Source: Saccharothrix sp.
GTDB lineage: Bacteria; Actinomycetota; Actinomycetes; Mycobacteriales; Pseudonocardiaceae
Assembly (NCBI RefSeq): GCF_031180885.1
Contig: NZ_JAPSLK010000012.1
Coordinates: 62,001 to 126,000, forward strand
DNA length: 64,000 nt
Direction: 5' to 3'
Positions 9,762 to 17,206 of the stretch are shown piece by piece. The notes beneath the pieces were generated by a model. The model worked only from the letters and a program-made list of their open reading frames with translations. It did not search any database and was not told the DNA's origin. The translations under genes were made by a program, and so were the position numbers. Position 1 is the stretch's first letter, and the number at the start of each line of letters is the position of its first letter.

Positions 9762-10172
9762 ATGGGGTTGTTGAGCCGGTTGCGTGATCGCTTGTCCCGC
9801 AAGGACGAACCCGCACTGGAGATCGATTCACCGGGGTTGGTGGTCGTCGCCGAGGCGTTCGACATCGCCGAGGCGGACTCCGCGGTGCTCGCCCGATCAC
9901 CCGGCCTCCGGACGGCTGAGCCCGCAGTGCTGCGCCACCACCTCACCCTGCCCCCTGACCAGGTCGAACGCGCCCGTGAGCTGCTCGCACCGGACGGTTG
10001 GACGTTGGTTCCCGGTGAAGTTCCCGGTGAGGTTTCCCACGCTCTGCGGGTGCAGGTGCTGAGCGCGCTGTCGTGCGCGCAGGAGCGGTCGCGGATGGCG
10101 GGCCTGGCGCAGCGGCTCGGCGGCGACTGGATCGGTTGGGACGCTCTCCAGGTCCCGCACGGGTCCGGCTGA
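9762..10172 (+). CDS. Conserved actinobacterial protein of unknown function
   Basis: This 136-residue soluble protein starts at ATG 9762 ([20 protein letters not shown]). It has a basic amphipathic N-terminus, then a region that may form two alpha/beta repeats ([38 protein letters not shown]). I see no catalytic motif and do not recognise the family. It diverges from ctaE and precedes the receiver-like gene by 57 bp. Confidence 0.65.
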   Translation: MGLLSRLRDRLSRKDEPALEIDSPGLVVVAEAFDIAEADSAVLARSPGLRTAEPAVLRHHLTLPPDQVERARELLAPDGWTLVPGEVPGEVSHALRVQVLSALSCAQERSRMAGLAQRLGGDWIGWDALQVPHGSG

Positions 10173-10229
10173 GTGGGGCGGATAACATCACCTTCCACCT
10201 GGCACCCGACCCGCCGGAGGATCGCGCAG

Positions 10230-10640
10230 ATGAGCACGCAGACGACCAGGATCCTGGTGTTCAGCCACCGCCCCGAGGTGCGTGAGACGATCATCACCGC
10301 GGTGGGCCGCCGTCCCGCGCCCGACCTGCCGCGGGTGGAGTACGTGGAGGCGGGTGGCGTGGCCGACGTCCTCTACGAGATGGACAACGGCAACATCGAC
10401 CTGGCGATCCTGGACGGCGAGGCGCAGCCGACCGGCGGCATGGGCCTGTCCCGCCAGCTCAAGAACGAGATCACCGACTGCCCGCCGATCGTCGTCGCGG
10501 TCCGCCGCAAGGACGACCGGTGGCTGGCCACGTGGTCGCAGGCGGACGCCGTCGTCGTCCACCCGCTCGACCCGCTGGCCGCCGCCGAGACCGTCGCCGA
10601 GGTGCTGCGGTCCACGGGCGTGCCCGCGGTCCGGGGGTGA
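10230..10640 (+). CDS. Atypical receiver-domain (CheY-like) protein upstream of trpD
   Basis: The 136-residue protein is a single receiver-like fold (RILVFSHRPEVRETI; DLAILDGEAQPTGGMGLSRQL; PPIVVAVRRKDD). The usual acidic pair is replaced by Ser12-His13. An Asp remains at the phosphoacceptor position (Asp62). The normally invariant Lys is replaced by His111 in VVHPLDP. This suggests a pseudo-receiver that is not phosphorylated in the standard way. ATG 10230 follows GGAGGAT. Its stop overlaps the trpD start in GTGA, so it is coupled to tryptophan synthesis. No output domain is present. Confidence 0.75.
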   Translation: MSTQTTRILVFSHRPEVRETIITAVGRRPAPDLPRVEYVEAGGVADVLYEMDNGNIDLAILDGEAQPTGGMGLSRQLKNEITDCPPIVVAVRRKDDRWLATWSQADAVVVHPLDPLAAAETVAEVLRSTGVPAVRG

Positions 10641-11701
10641 CCCCGGTGGGCGAGCGGACCTGGCCGCAGCTGCTGGGCCGGCTCATCGACCGGGTCGACC
10701 TGGGCGAGGAGGACACCGGCTGGGCCATGGACCAGATCATGTCCGGCGCGGCGACCACGGCCCAGATCGGCGCGTTCGCGGTGGCCCTGCGGGCCAAGGG
10801 CGAGACGCCCGAGGAGGTCGACGGCCTGGCGGCGGCGATGCTCAAGCACGCCCGCCGGTTCACCGTCGACGTGCGCGCGGCCGACATCGTCGGCACCGGC
10901 GGCGACAGTTCGGGCTCGGTGAACATCTCCACCATGGCGACCCTGGTGGCCGCGGCCGCGGGCGTGCCCGTGGTGAAGCACGGCAACCGGGCGGCGTCGT
11001 CCAAGTGCGGCACGGCGGACGTGCTGGAGGCCCTGGGCGTGGCGATCGACCTGCCGCCGCTGGGCGTGCAGACGACCGTCGAGGAGCTGGGGGTCGGGTT
11101 CTGCTTCGCGCCGGTGTTCCACCCGGCGTTCCGGCACACCCTGGGGCCGCGGCGCGAGCTGGGCATCCCCACGTCGTTCAACCTGCTGGGGCCGTTGACC
11201 AACCCGGCGCAGCCGTCGGTCGGGCTCATCGGCTGCGCGCGGGCGGCCGCGGCTCCGTTGATGGCGGGCGTGTTCGCGCGGCGCGGCAGCACGGCGCTGG
11301 TCGTGCGCGGCGACGACGGTCTGGACGAGATCACCACCACGACGACCACGACGGTGTGGGTCGTGTCGGACGGTGCCGTGCGCGAGGACCGCATCGACCC
11401 TTCTGTTTTGGGCATCGAGGCTGCCACTCCGGAGGACCTGAAGGGCGGGGACGCGGTGGTCAACGCCGAGGTCGTGCGCGAGCTGGTCGGTGGCAAGCCG
11501 GGGCCGGTGCGGGACGCGGTGCTGCTCAACGCGGCCGGGGCGGTCGCGGCGCACTCCGGGTTCAGCGGCGACCTCCACGCGGACCTGCGCGCCGGGATGG
11601 TCCGGGCCGCGTCGGCGGTGGATTCGGGTGCGGCGGCGGAGTTGCTGCGGCGGTGGGCGGCGCGGTCGACCGAGCTGAAGGCCGAACTGGCGGACTCCTG
11701 A
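10637..11701 (+). CDS. trpD: Anthranilate phosphoribosyltransferase
   Basis: The 354-residue enzyme transfers the phosphoribosyl group of PRPP to anthranilate, the second step of tryptophan synthesis. Diagnostic motifs are DIVGTGGDSSGSVNIST, KHGNRAASSKCGTADVLEALG and FNLLGPLTNPA. GTG 10637 overlaps the preceding stop. No other trp genes are adjacent, as usual for this locus in actinobacteria. The stop codon lies inside the first unit of a 23-bp tandem repeat. Confidence 0.97.
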   Translation: MTPVGERTWPQLLGRLIDRVDLGEEDTGWAMDQIMSGAATTAQIGAFAVALRAKGETPEEVDGLAAAMLKHARRFTVDVRAADIVGTGGDSSGSVNISTMATLVAAAAGVPVVKHGNRAASSKCGTADVLEALGVAIDLPPLGVQTTVEELGVGFCFAPVFHPAFRHTLGPRRELGIPTSFNLLGPLTNPAQPSVGLIGCARAAAAPLMAGVFARRGSTALVVRGDDGLDEITTTTTTTVWVVSDGAVREDRIDPSVLGIEAATPEDLKGGDAVVNAEVVRELVGGKPGPVRDAVLLNAAGAVAAHSGFSGDLHADLRAGMVRAASAVDSGAAAELLRRWAARSTELKAELADS

Positions 11702-11777
11702 GCTTTCGAGTCACGGGCTCCTGAGGTTTCGAGTCGCGGACTCCTGAGGTTTCGAGTCGCGGACTCCTGAGGTTTCA
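11695..11777 (+). repeat. 23-bp tandem repeat spanning the trpD stop codon
   Basis: There are about 3.6 copies of a 23-bp unit whose core is CTCCTGAGGTTTCGAGTCGC (11695-11717, 11718-11740, 11741-11763, partial to 11777). Copy 1 contains the trpD stop TGA, so the array starts within the last codons and extends downstream. Copies 2 and 3 are identical, suggesting recent expansion. Confidence 0.9.
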
Positions 11778-11823
11778 GCCACCTTTTGACCGGCCGGTAA
11801 CCGGGAGGAGGGATGCTGTTCCC

Positions 11824-12510
11824 ATGCTCTACACGGTGATGAGGCGGGTCGTGGCCCCCACGGCCCGGATGATCTGGCGGCCCCGCGTCGAGGGCCTGGA
11901 CAACATCCCGGCCGACGGTCCGGTGATCCTCGCGGCCAATCACCTGTCGTTCATCGACAGCATCGTGATCCCGATGGTGGTCCCCCGCCGGGTCTACTTC
12001 CTCGCCAAGGCGCAGTACTTCGTGGGCAAGGGCGTCAAGGGGCGCCTTTCCCGGTACTTCTTCGACTCGCTGGGGCACGTTCCGGTACAGCGGGGTTCCG
12101 GAAGGGCGGCGCGGGCGTCGCTGGACACCGCGGCGGCGATCCTGGCCCGGGGTGACGCCTTCGCCATCTACCCCGAGGGCACGCGGTCCCTGGACGGCCG
12201 CCTGCACCGGGGCCGGACGGGCGTGGCGCGGATGGCCCTGGAGTCGGGCGCGCCGGTCGTGCCGGTGGGCATCATCGGCACGGACAAGGTCCAGCCAATG
12301 GACGCGAAACTCCCTCGCATCCGCCCGGTGACCATCCGGTTCGGCGAGCCCCTGGACTTCTCGCGGTACGCCGGGATGCAGGAGTCGCTGCCGGTGCTGC
12401 GGTCGGTGACCGACGAGATCGTGTACCGGATCCTCGAGCTGTCGGGGCAGGAGTACGTCGACAGCTACCAGAAGTCCCCCAGCCAGGAAGCCGGCCTCGA
12501 CGCCGCCTGA
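11824..12510 (+). CDS. 1-acyl-sn-glycerol-3-phosphate acyltransferase (PlsC family)
   Basis: This 228-residue protein has the glycerolipid acyltransferase blocks in order: NHLSFID (HX4D catalytic motif), the VPVQRGSG region, YPEGTRS, and VVPVGIIGT. It probably acylates lysophosphatidate at the inner membrane face in phospholipid synthesis. It is the usual length and starts at ATG 11824. It stands alone between trpD and ctaF. Its stop is inside the first unit of a 16-bp tandem repeat. Confidence 0.9.
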   Translation: MLYTVMRRVVAPTARMIWRPRVEGLDNIPADGPVILAANHLSFIDSIVIPMVVPRRVYFLAKAQYFVGKGVKGRLSRYFFDSLGHVPVQRGSGRAARASLDTAAAILARGDAFAIYPEGTRSLDGRLHRGRTGVARMALESGAPVVPVGIIGTDKVQPMDAKLPRIRPVTIRFGEPLDFSRYAGMQESLPVLRSVTDEIVYRILELSGQEYVDSYQKSPSQEAGLDAA

Positions 12511-12640
12511 CCCTCAGGCCACCTGACCCTCAGGCCACCTGACCCTCAGGCCACCTGACCCCCGGGCCACCTGACCCCCGGGCCGCCTGACCCCCGGGCC
12601 GCCTGACCCCCGGGCCGCCTGACCCTCGGGCCGCCTGACC
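12506..12640 (+). repeat. 16-bp tandem repeat starting at the plsC stop codon
   Basis: About 8.4 copies of a 16-bp unit (CCTGACCCTCAGGCCA, drifting to CCTGACCCCCGGGCCG) begin at 12506, so the plsC TGA (12508-12510) is part of copy 1. Each unit contains TGA. A short degenerate tail (CGACGCCGCTGACC twice) follows. Confidence 0.92.
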
Positions 12641-12675
12641 CGACGCCGCTGACCCGACGCCGCTGACCGGCCGGA

Positions 12676-12718
12676 TTGTCGGTGGTCCGTGGGACAATGG
12701 AGACGGAGGCCGGAGGCC
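12676..12718 (+). repeat. 43-nt conserved downstream element, copy 1
   Basis: Read on the plus strand it starts TTGTCGG, contains GTGGGACAATGGA and ends GGCCGGAGGCC. It aligns without gaps to copies at 13027-13069 (minus), 53600-53642 (plus) and 61853-61895 (minus). It is downstream of plsC in sense orientation and forms an inverted pair with copy 2. TCCGT and ACGGA flank the conserved centre and could pair. Confidence 0.8.
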
Positions 12719-13026
12719 GGCCCTCGCCAATGCCGAGCCACCTTCACCGCGCCCCCGCTCAAGCCACACCCGCCGCGTCAGCCAGTCAAGCCGTGCGAGC
12801 CCAGCCCCGCGCCGCCCGAGCCAGCGCCGCCCGAGCCAGCGCCGCCCGAGCCAGCGCCGCCCGAGCCAGCGCCGCCCGAGCCAGCGCCGCCCGAGCCCCA
12901 GCCGCCGAGCCCCAGCCGCCGAGCCCGCGACCACACCTTGGCTCGCCCAGCCAAGCCCGGTCCGGCAGTGTCACCCGACAATCTCGCCGCGAGCCTCCGG
13001 CCCAGGCTTCCCGCCGTCTCGCCGCC
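12719..13026. repeat. Low-complexity spacer with 15-bp tandem repeats between two inverted 43-nt elements
   Basis: The ~310-bp spacer contains a 15-bp unit GCCGCCCGAGCCAGC repeated from 12811 to 12900 (five exact copies and a diverged sixth), flanked by similar proline/alanine-type sequence. Open frames across it are pure low-complexity and not gene-like. With the flanking 43-nt elements it looks like one ~394-bp unit (12676-13069). Confidence 0.75.
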
Positions 13027-13069
13027 GGCCTCCGGCCCCCATCTCCATTGTCCCACCCACCACCGACAA
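13027..13069 (-). repeat. 43-nt conserved downstream element, copy 2
   Basis: On the minus strand this reads TTGTCGG, then GTGGGACAATGGA, then GGCCGGAGGCC, sharing nearly all positions with copy 1. It lies downstream of ctaF in sense orientation, just past the ctaF terminator. Confidence 0.8.
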
Positions 13070-13103
13070 AACCGGCGCCTCACCCAGCCCCCCCACCACG
13101 CGA

Positions 13104-13138
13104 AAAGGGCCGCCCCCGAACCCGGGAGGCGGCCCTTC
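13104..13138 (-). terminator. Terminator of the ctaC-ctaF operon
   Basis: AAGGGCCGCCCC pairs with a GGCGGCCCTT arm. On the minus strand the hairpin is followed by a TTTT run, as expected for an intrinsic terminator just after ctaF. Confidence 0.75.
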
Positions 13139-13155
13139 GCAAGCGTCGGTGCAGG

Positions 13156-13572
13156 TCAGTCGTGGTTCGGACCGGTGTGGTACTCGAAGACCAGACCGCC
13201 CACCATGATCAGCACCAGCACGATGCCGATCACCAGCAGCCACACGTGCCAGAACGCGACAGCCACACCGGACACCGCCGCCGCGGCCGCCAGACCCACC
13301 GGCCAGTACGACCCCGGGCTGAAGAACCCCAGCTCACCGGCACCGTCGGACACCTCGGCGTCCGCGTTGTCCTCCGGTCGCACCTCGATGCGCCGCGCCA
13401 CGAAGCGGAAGTACGTGCCGACGATGAGCGCCAGGCCACCGGTCAGCGCCAGCGCCACCGTGCCGGTCGGCTCGACGGCACCCGTGTCGGCCCACGTCCA
13501 GTAGCCGTACACCACGGCCATCAGGAACGAGAACGCCATCACCAAGTCGAAAATGCGGGCTTCGACCTTCAT
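13156..13572 (-). CDS. ctaF: Cytochrome c oxidase subunit IV (actinobacterial type)
   Basis: The 138-residue protein has four predicted membrane helices (MAFSFLMAVVYGYWTW; TVALALTGGLALIVGTYF; PVGLAAAAAVSGVAVAF; WLLVIGIVLVLIMVGGLVFEY) with the FFSPGSYWPVGLA-type loop of the family. It is a small structural subunit of the aa3 oxidase in the bcc-aa3 supercomplex. It follows ctaC by 13 bp. Confidence 0.93.
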   Translation of the reverse strand: MKVEARIFDLVMAFSFLMAVVYGYWTWADTGAVEPTGTVALALTGGLALIVGTYFRFVARRIEVRPEDNADAEVSDGAGELGFFSPGSYWPVGLAAAAAVSGVAVAFWHVWLLVIGIVLVLIMVGGLVFEYHTGPNHD

Positions 13573-13585
13573 CGCAGCGGTCCTC

Positions 13586-14518
13586 CTACTTCCCGCCGCC
13601 GGACGCCTCGCGGACGGTCCGGTCGGTGTCGAAGGGCTTGGTCGTGACCGCGTACGGCGTGCACAGCTCGCCGCAGTTCAGCTCGGTCAGCGCCTCGGCG
13701 GCGCTGTAGGGCTGACCCGTCTTCGGGTTGTTCTTCTCGCGCAGCGACATGTAGCGGTCGAACAGGGCCGGCTCCAGGGCGCGGACCTCGAAGTTCATCA
13801 CGGCGTGGTAGACGCCGCACAGCTCGGCGCAGCGGCCCACGAACGAGCCGGGGCGGTCGATCTTGGTGATCTCGAACGCGTTGTCCTGGTTGTTCTTCTT
13901 CGGGTCCGGGAAGACGTCCCGCTTGAAGTGGAACTCCGGCACGAAGAACGAGTGGATGACGTCCGTGGACTCCAGGTTGAACCGGATGGACCGGTCCGCC
14001 GGGACCACCAGCAGCGGGATCTCGCCGGACGTGCCGACGGTGCTCACCGGGGTGTCGTCGCGGTCGGTCTTGTAGTCCGGGTAGCGGAACTCCCAGTTCC
14101 ACTGGAACGCGATGACGTCGACCGTGACGTCCGGGTTCTCGGACTTCTTCGTGACGTAGTTCTGGGTCACCGCGGTGAAGTAGAACAACACGGCCACGAT
14201 GACCGTCGGCACGACGATGAGGACGAGTTCGAGCGGCAGGTTGTAGGCCACCTGGCGGGGCAGTTCCTCGCTCTTCTTGCGGTGGAACGCGACCGACCAG
14301 AGGATCAGCCCCCAGACGATCACACCGACCGCGAGCGCGGCGATGACCGACCAGGTCCACAGCTCGCGCATCTTCTCGGCCTGCGGCGTCACGGCCACCG
14401 GCCAGCCGAAGCGCAGCACCTCTTCCGTGGAGCAACCCGTGGCCCCGACGCCGACCAGGCCGACCAGCCCGACGACCTTGGCCAGCCGCGCTGCCCTGGT
14501 GCCCTCCTTCAGGCCCAC
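13586..14518 (-). CDS. ctaC: Cytochrome c oxidase subunit II (CuA protein)
   Basis: The protein (310 residues from GTG 14518) has a lipoprotein-type signal with lipobox VGATGC, two membrane helices (about 45-65 and 85-105) and a periplasmic cupredoxin domain. The CuA site is visible: DVIHSFFVPEF and CAELCGVYHAVM. The aromatic FQWNWEFRY electron-entry segment is present. GTG 14518 is preferred because GAGGAGG lies about 10 bases upstream; a longer frame from 14572 lacks a ribosome-binding site. ctaD is not in the window. Confidence 0.95.
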   Translation of the reverse strand: MGLKEGTRAARLAKVVGLVGLVGVGATGCSTEEVLRFGWPVAVTPQAEKMRELWTWSVIAALAVGVIVWGLILWSVAFHRKKSEELPRQVAYNLPLELVLIVVPTVIVAVLFYFTAVTQNYVTKKSENPDVTVDVIAFQWNWEFRYPDYKTDRDDTPVSTVGTSGEIPLLVVPADRSIRFNLESTDVIHSFFVPEFHFKRDVFPDPKKNNQDNAFEITKIDRPGSFVGRCAELCGVYHAVMNFEVRALEPALFDRYMSLREKNNPKTGQPYSAAEALTELNCGELCTPYAVTTKPFDTDRTVREASGGGK

Positions 14519-14734
14519 TGCTCGCCGCCTCCTCGTTGAAAGCTCACCGCCGCGGGAAGCGGCATCAGACACAGGCAGGGGTGGTGCAACACCCTCGCCG
14601 GATCATGCGGGAGCGTAGCTCAGCGCGGTGGGTCCCACCCCTTGGGGGGAGCCTCCGAGCGGTGCAGTTTCGGTCACACAAAGGCGCCCCGGCATACTGG
14701 GGACTTCTCCACACCCCACGAAAGGTGCGACGGC

Positions 14735-16663
14735 GTGTGCGGCCTGCTTGGACTGGTTTGCCCCGGCGAGAACGAAGCTGAGCACGCGCGCTCGGCCGTG
14801 GCGCAGGCGATGCGCTGCCAGCGCCACCGCGGCCCTGACGAGACGGGCACCTGGCAGGGCGGCGAGGTCGTCTTCGGCTTCAACCGGCTCGCCATCATCG
14901 ACATCGAGCGCTCCCACCAGCCCCTGCACTGGGGCCCGCCGGAGGCGCCGGGTCGCTACACCATCAACTTCAACGGCGAGATCTACAACTACCTGGAGCT
15001 GCGCGCCGAGCTGACCAAGGAGTTCGGCACGGCGTTCGCCACCGACGGCGACACCGAGACCATCGTCGCCGCCTACCACCACTGGGGCCCGGCGGCCGTG
15101 GCCAAGCTGCGCGGCATGTTCGCGTTCCTGATCTGGGACAACCACCGCAAGGTGGTCTTCGGCGCGCGCGACCCGTTCGGCATCAAGCCGCTGTACTACG
15201 CGACCGGCCCGGGCGGGGTGGCGTTCTCCAGCGAGAAGAAGTCGCTGCTGGAGCTGACCCAGACCCTGGGCATCCGGCCCGAGGTGGACCGCAAGGCCCT
15301 CCAGCACTACCTGATCCTGCAGTACGTGCCCGAGCCGGAGTCGCTGCACACCCAGATCCACCGCATCGAGTCCGGCACGTCGTTCACCGTCACGCCCGGT
15401 GGCAAGCCGGTGGTCGAGCGGTACTTCCCGGCCACGTTCCGCCCGCGCGCGGTGCACGGCGAGGCCGACGCGAACCGGCTGTACGACGAGATCACCGAGG
15501 CCCTGCGCGACTCGGTCGCCAAGCACATGCGCGCGGACGTGACGGTCGGCTCGTTCCTGTCCGGCGGCATCGACTCGACCGTGGTCGCGGCCCTGGCCAA
15601 GGAGCACAACCCGGACCTCATCACCTTCACCACCGGCTTCGAGCGCGCCGGGTACTCCGAGATCGACGTGGCGGCCGAGTCGGCGGCGGCGATCGGCGTG
15701 AAGCACGTGGTCAAGGCCGTGACGGCGCAGGAGATGATGGACGCCCTGCCGCTCATCACGTGGTACCTGGACGACCCGGTGGCCGACCCGGCGCTGGTCC
15801 CGCTGTGGTTCATCGCCCGCGAGGCGCGCGAGCACGTGAAGGTCGTCCTGTCGGGCGAGGGCGCGGACGAGCTGTTCGGCGGCTACACGATCTACCGCGA
15901 GCCGCTGTCGCTGGCCCCGTTCGAGAAGGTGCCCGGCGCGCTGCGCAAGGCCATGGGCAAGGTCTCCACCAAGATCCCGCAGGGCGTGCGGGGCAAGGAC
16001 CTGCTGCGCCGGGGCGCGCTGACCCTGGAGGAGCGCTACTACGGCAACGCCCGGATCTTCCTGGACGACCAGCTCCGGCAGGTCCTGCGGTCGTACGACC
16101 CGAACGTGTCGCACCAGGACGTGACGGCCCAGCCGTACCGCGAGAGCCAGGGCTGGGACCCGGTGACCCGGATGCAGCACGTGGACCTGTTCACGTGGCT
16201 GCGCGGCGACATCCTGGTCAAGGCCGACAAGATGACGATGGCCAACTCGCTGGAGCTGCGGGTGCCGTTCCTGGACCCGGAGGTCTTCCGCATCGCCTCG
16301 CAGGTCCCGTCGGAGCTGAAGCTGACGAAGGAGACCACGAAGCACGCCCTGCGCCGGGCGATCCGGGACATCGTCCCGGCCCACGTGCTCAACCGCCGCA
16401 AGCTCGGCTTCCCGGTGCCGATCCGGCACTGGCTGAAGGACGAGATGCACGACTGGGCGGTCGACCACGTCAACAAGAGCCAGACCGACCAGTACATCGA
16501 CAAGAACGCGGTGCTGCGGGTCATCGAGGAGCACCGGTCGGGCGTGGCCGACAACAGCCGCCGCATCTGGGCGCTGCTGGTGTTCATGATCTGGCACGGC
16601 ATCTTCATCGAGGGCCGGATCCGCCCGGTCGTGCCGGAGCCGCACTACCCGGTCAAGCTCTAG
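14735..16663 (+). CDS. asnB: Asparagine synthase (glutamine-hydrolysing)
   Basis: The 642-residue protein starts at GTG 14735 so that Cys2 becomes the N-terminal nucleophile after Met removal (CGLLGLV). The class II glutaminase domain (RHRGPD, FNRLAIID, NGEIYNY, DGDTE) is followed by the synthetase domain with SGGIDST (ATP pyrophosphatase P-loop) and SGEGADELFGGY. It makes asparagine from aspartate, glutamine and ATP, although in actinobacteria this subfamily may also amidate cell-wall precursors. It matches Rv2201 in position, divergent from ctaC. Confidence 0.95.
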   Translation: MCGLLGLVCPGENEAEHARSAVAQAMRCQRHRGPDETGTWQGGEVVFGFNRLAIIDIERSHQPLHWGPPEAPGRYTINFNGEIYNYLELRAELTKEFGTAFATDGDTETIVAAYHHWGPAAVAKLRGMFAFLIWDNHRKVVFGARDPFGIKPLYYATGPGGVAFSSEKKSLLELTQTLGIRPEVDRKALQHYLILQYVPEPESLHTQIHRIESGTSFTVTPGGKPVVERYFPATFRPRAVHGEADANRLYDEITEALRDSVAKHMRADVTVGSFLSGGIDSTVVAALAKEHNPDLITFTTGFERAGYSEIDVAAESAAAIGVKHVVKAVTAQEMMDALPLITWYLDDPVADPALVPLWFIAREAREHVKVVLSGEGADELFGGYTIYREPLSLAPFEKVPGALRKAMGKVSTKIPQGVRGKDLLRRGALTLEERYYGNARIFLDDQLRQVLRSYDPNVSHQDVTAQPYRESQGWDPVTRMQHVDLFTWLRGDILVKADKMTMANSLELRVPFLDPEVFRIASQVPSELKLTKETTKHALRRAIRDIVPAHVLNRRKLGFPVPIRHWLKDEMHDWAVDHVNKSQTDQYIDKNAVLRVIEEHRSGVADNSRRIWALLVFMIWHGIFIEGRIRPVVPEPHYPVKL

Positions 16664-16675
16664 CCAAGTGCGTCA

Positions 16676-16706
16676 AGAGGCCCCCGCTGCCCGGCGGGGG
16701 CCTCTT
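16676..16706. terminator. Terminator between asnB and the merR-family gene
   Basis: AAGAGGCCCCCGC (16676-16688) pairs perfectly with GCGGGGGCCTCTT (16694-16706) between two convergent genes. Confidence 0.85.
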
Positions 16707-16712
16707 CGCTCT

Positions 16713-17123
16713 TCACGCGGTCGCGCCCGCCCCGTGGAGGGCCGCCCGCCGCTCGGCCAGCTTCACCTCGACGTCCCCCACCAGTTTCGCCAGGTGGTCC
16801 TTGCTGCGCTGCAACCCGGCGATCCGCTCCTCCACCGAGTTCAACTCCTCCTGGAGCATCTCCAGCAGCGGCACGCACCCGGCCTCGTCCTCCGGCAGGT
16901 CGACCTCCTCGCCCAGCGCGTGGGCGAGCACCAGCCGCACCAGGCGGACGTTCAGGCCGGACGAGATCAGGCACCGCACGCTGCGCACGCGCTCCACGTC
17001 GGCCTCGTCGTACACCCGGTAGCGGGATTCCGTCCGCCGCGGCTTGAGGAGTCCGTGCTGGTCGTAGTAGCGGAGCATGCGGACGGTGGTCCCCGTCTTC
17101 TCCGCGAGTTCGCCGATCAGCAC
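16713..17123 (-). CDS. MerR-family transcriptional regulator
   Basis: The 136-residue protein has a winged helix-turn-helix at its N-terminus (IGELAEKTGTTVRMLRYYDQHGLL, then the RRTESRYRVYDE wing) and a C-terminal coiled-coil dimerisation helix (about 85-130). There is no metal-binding Cys cluster, so a drug or organic ligand is more likely. GTG 17123 is the family-typical start. It diverges from an MFS efflux gene with a MerR-type promoter between them, and probably controls that pump. Confidence 0.88.
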   Translation of the reverse strand: MLIGELAEKTGTTVRMLRYYDQHGLLKPRRTESRYRVYDEADVERVRSVRCLISSGLNVRLVRLVLAHALGEEVDLPEDEAGCVPLLEMLQEELNSVEERIAGLQRSKDHLAKLVGDVEVKLAERRAALHGAGATA

Positions 17124-17167
17124 CCCTATTCCCCTTCCGCCGCAAAAGAGCCGTCGATCACGCAAGC

Positions 17168-17199
17168 TTGACCCTGACGTCAGTGTCACACTTTAGCGT
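17168..17199 (+). promoter_or_regulatory. MerR-type promoter and operator of the MFS gene
   Basis: A TTGACC -35 box (17168-17173) is followed about 19-20 bases later by a TTAGCG/TAGCGT -10-like box. The spacer begins with the perfect palindrome CTGACGTCAG (17174-17183). A long spacer with an operator in it is the MerR signature. The GTG at 17207 lies about 8 bases past the -10 box, so the transcript may be leaderless. Confidence 0.55.
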
Positions 17200-17206
17200 C
17201 TGACCC

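Noticed and set aside
12811..12900. Regular 15-bp repeats resembling a CRISPR array
   Set aside because: Units are contiguous without unique spacers and no cas genes are present; this is a simple tandem repeat.
12676..13647. Long proline/alanine-rich frame across the plsC-ctaF gap
   Set aside because: It is produced by tandem repeats and runs antisense into ctaF; no start signal or domain.
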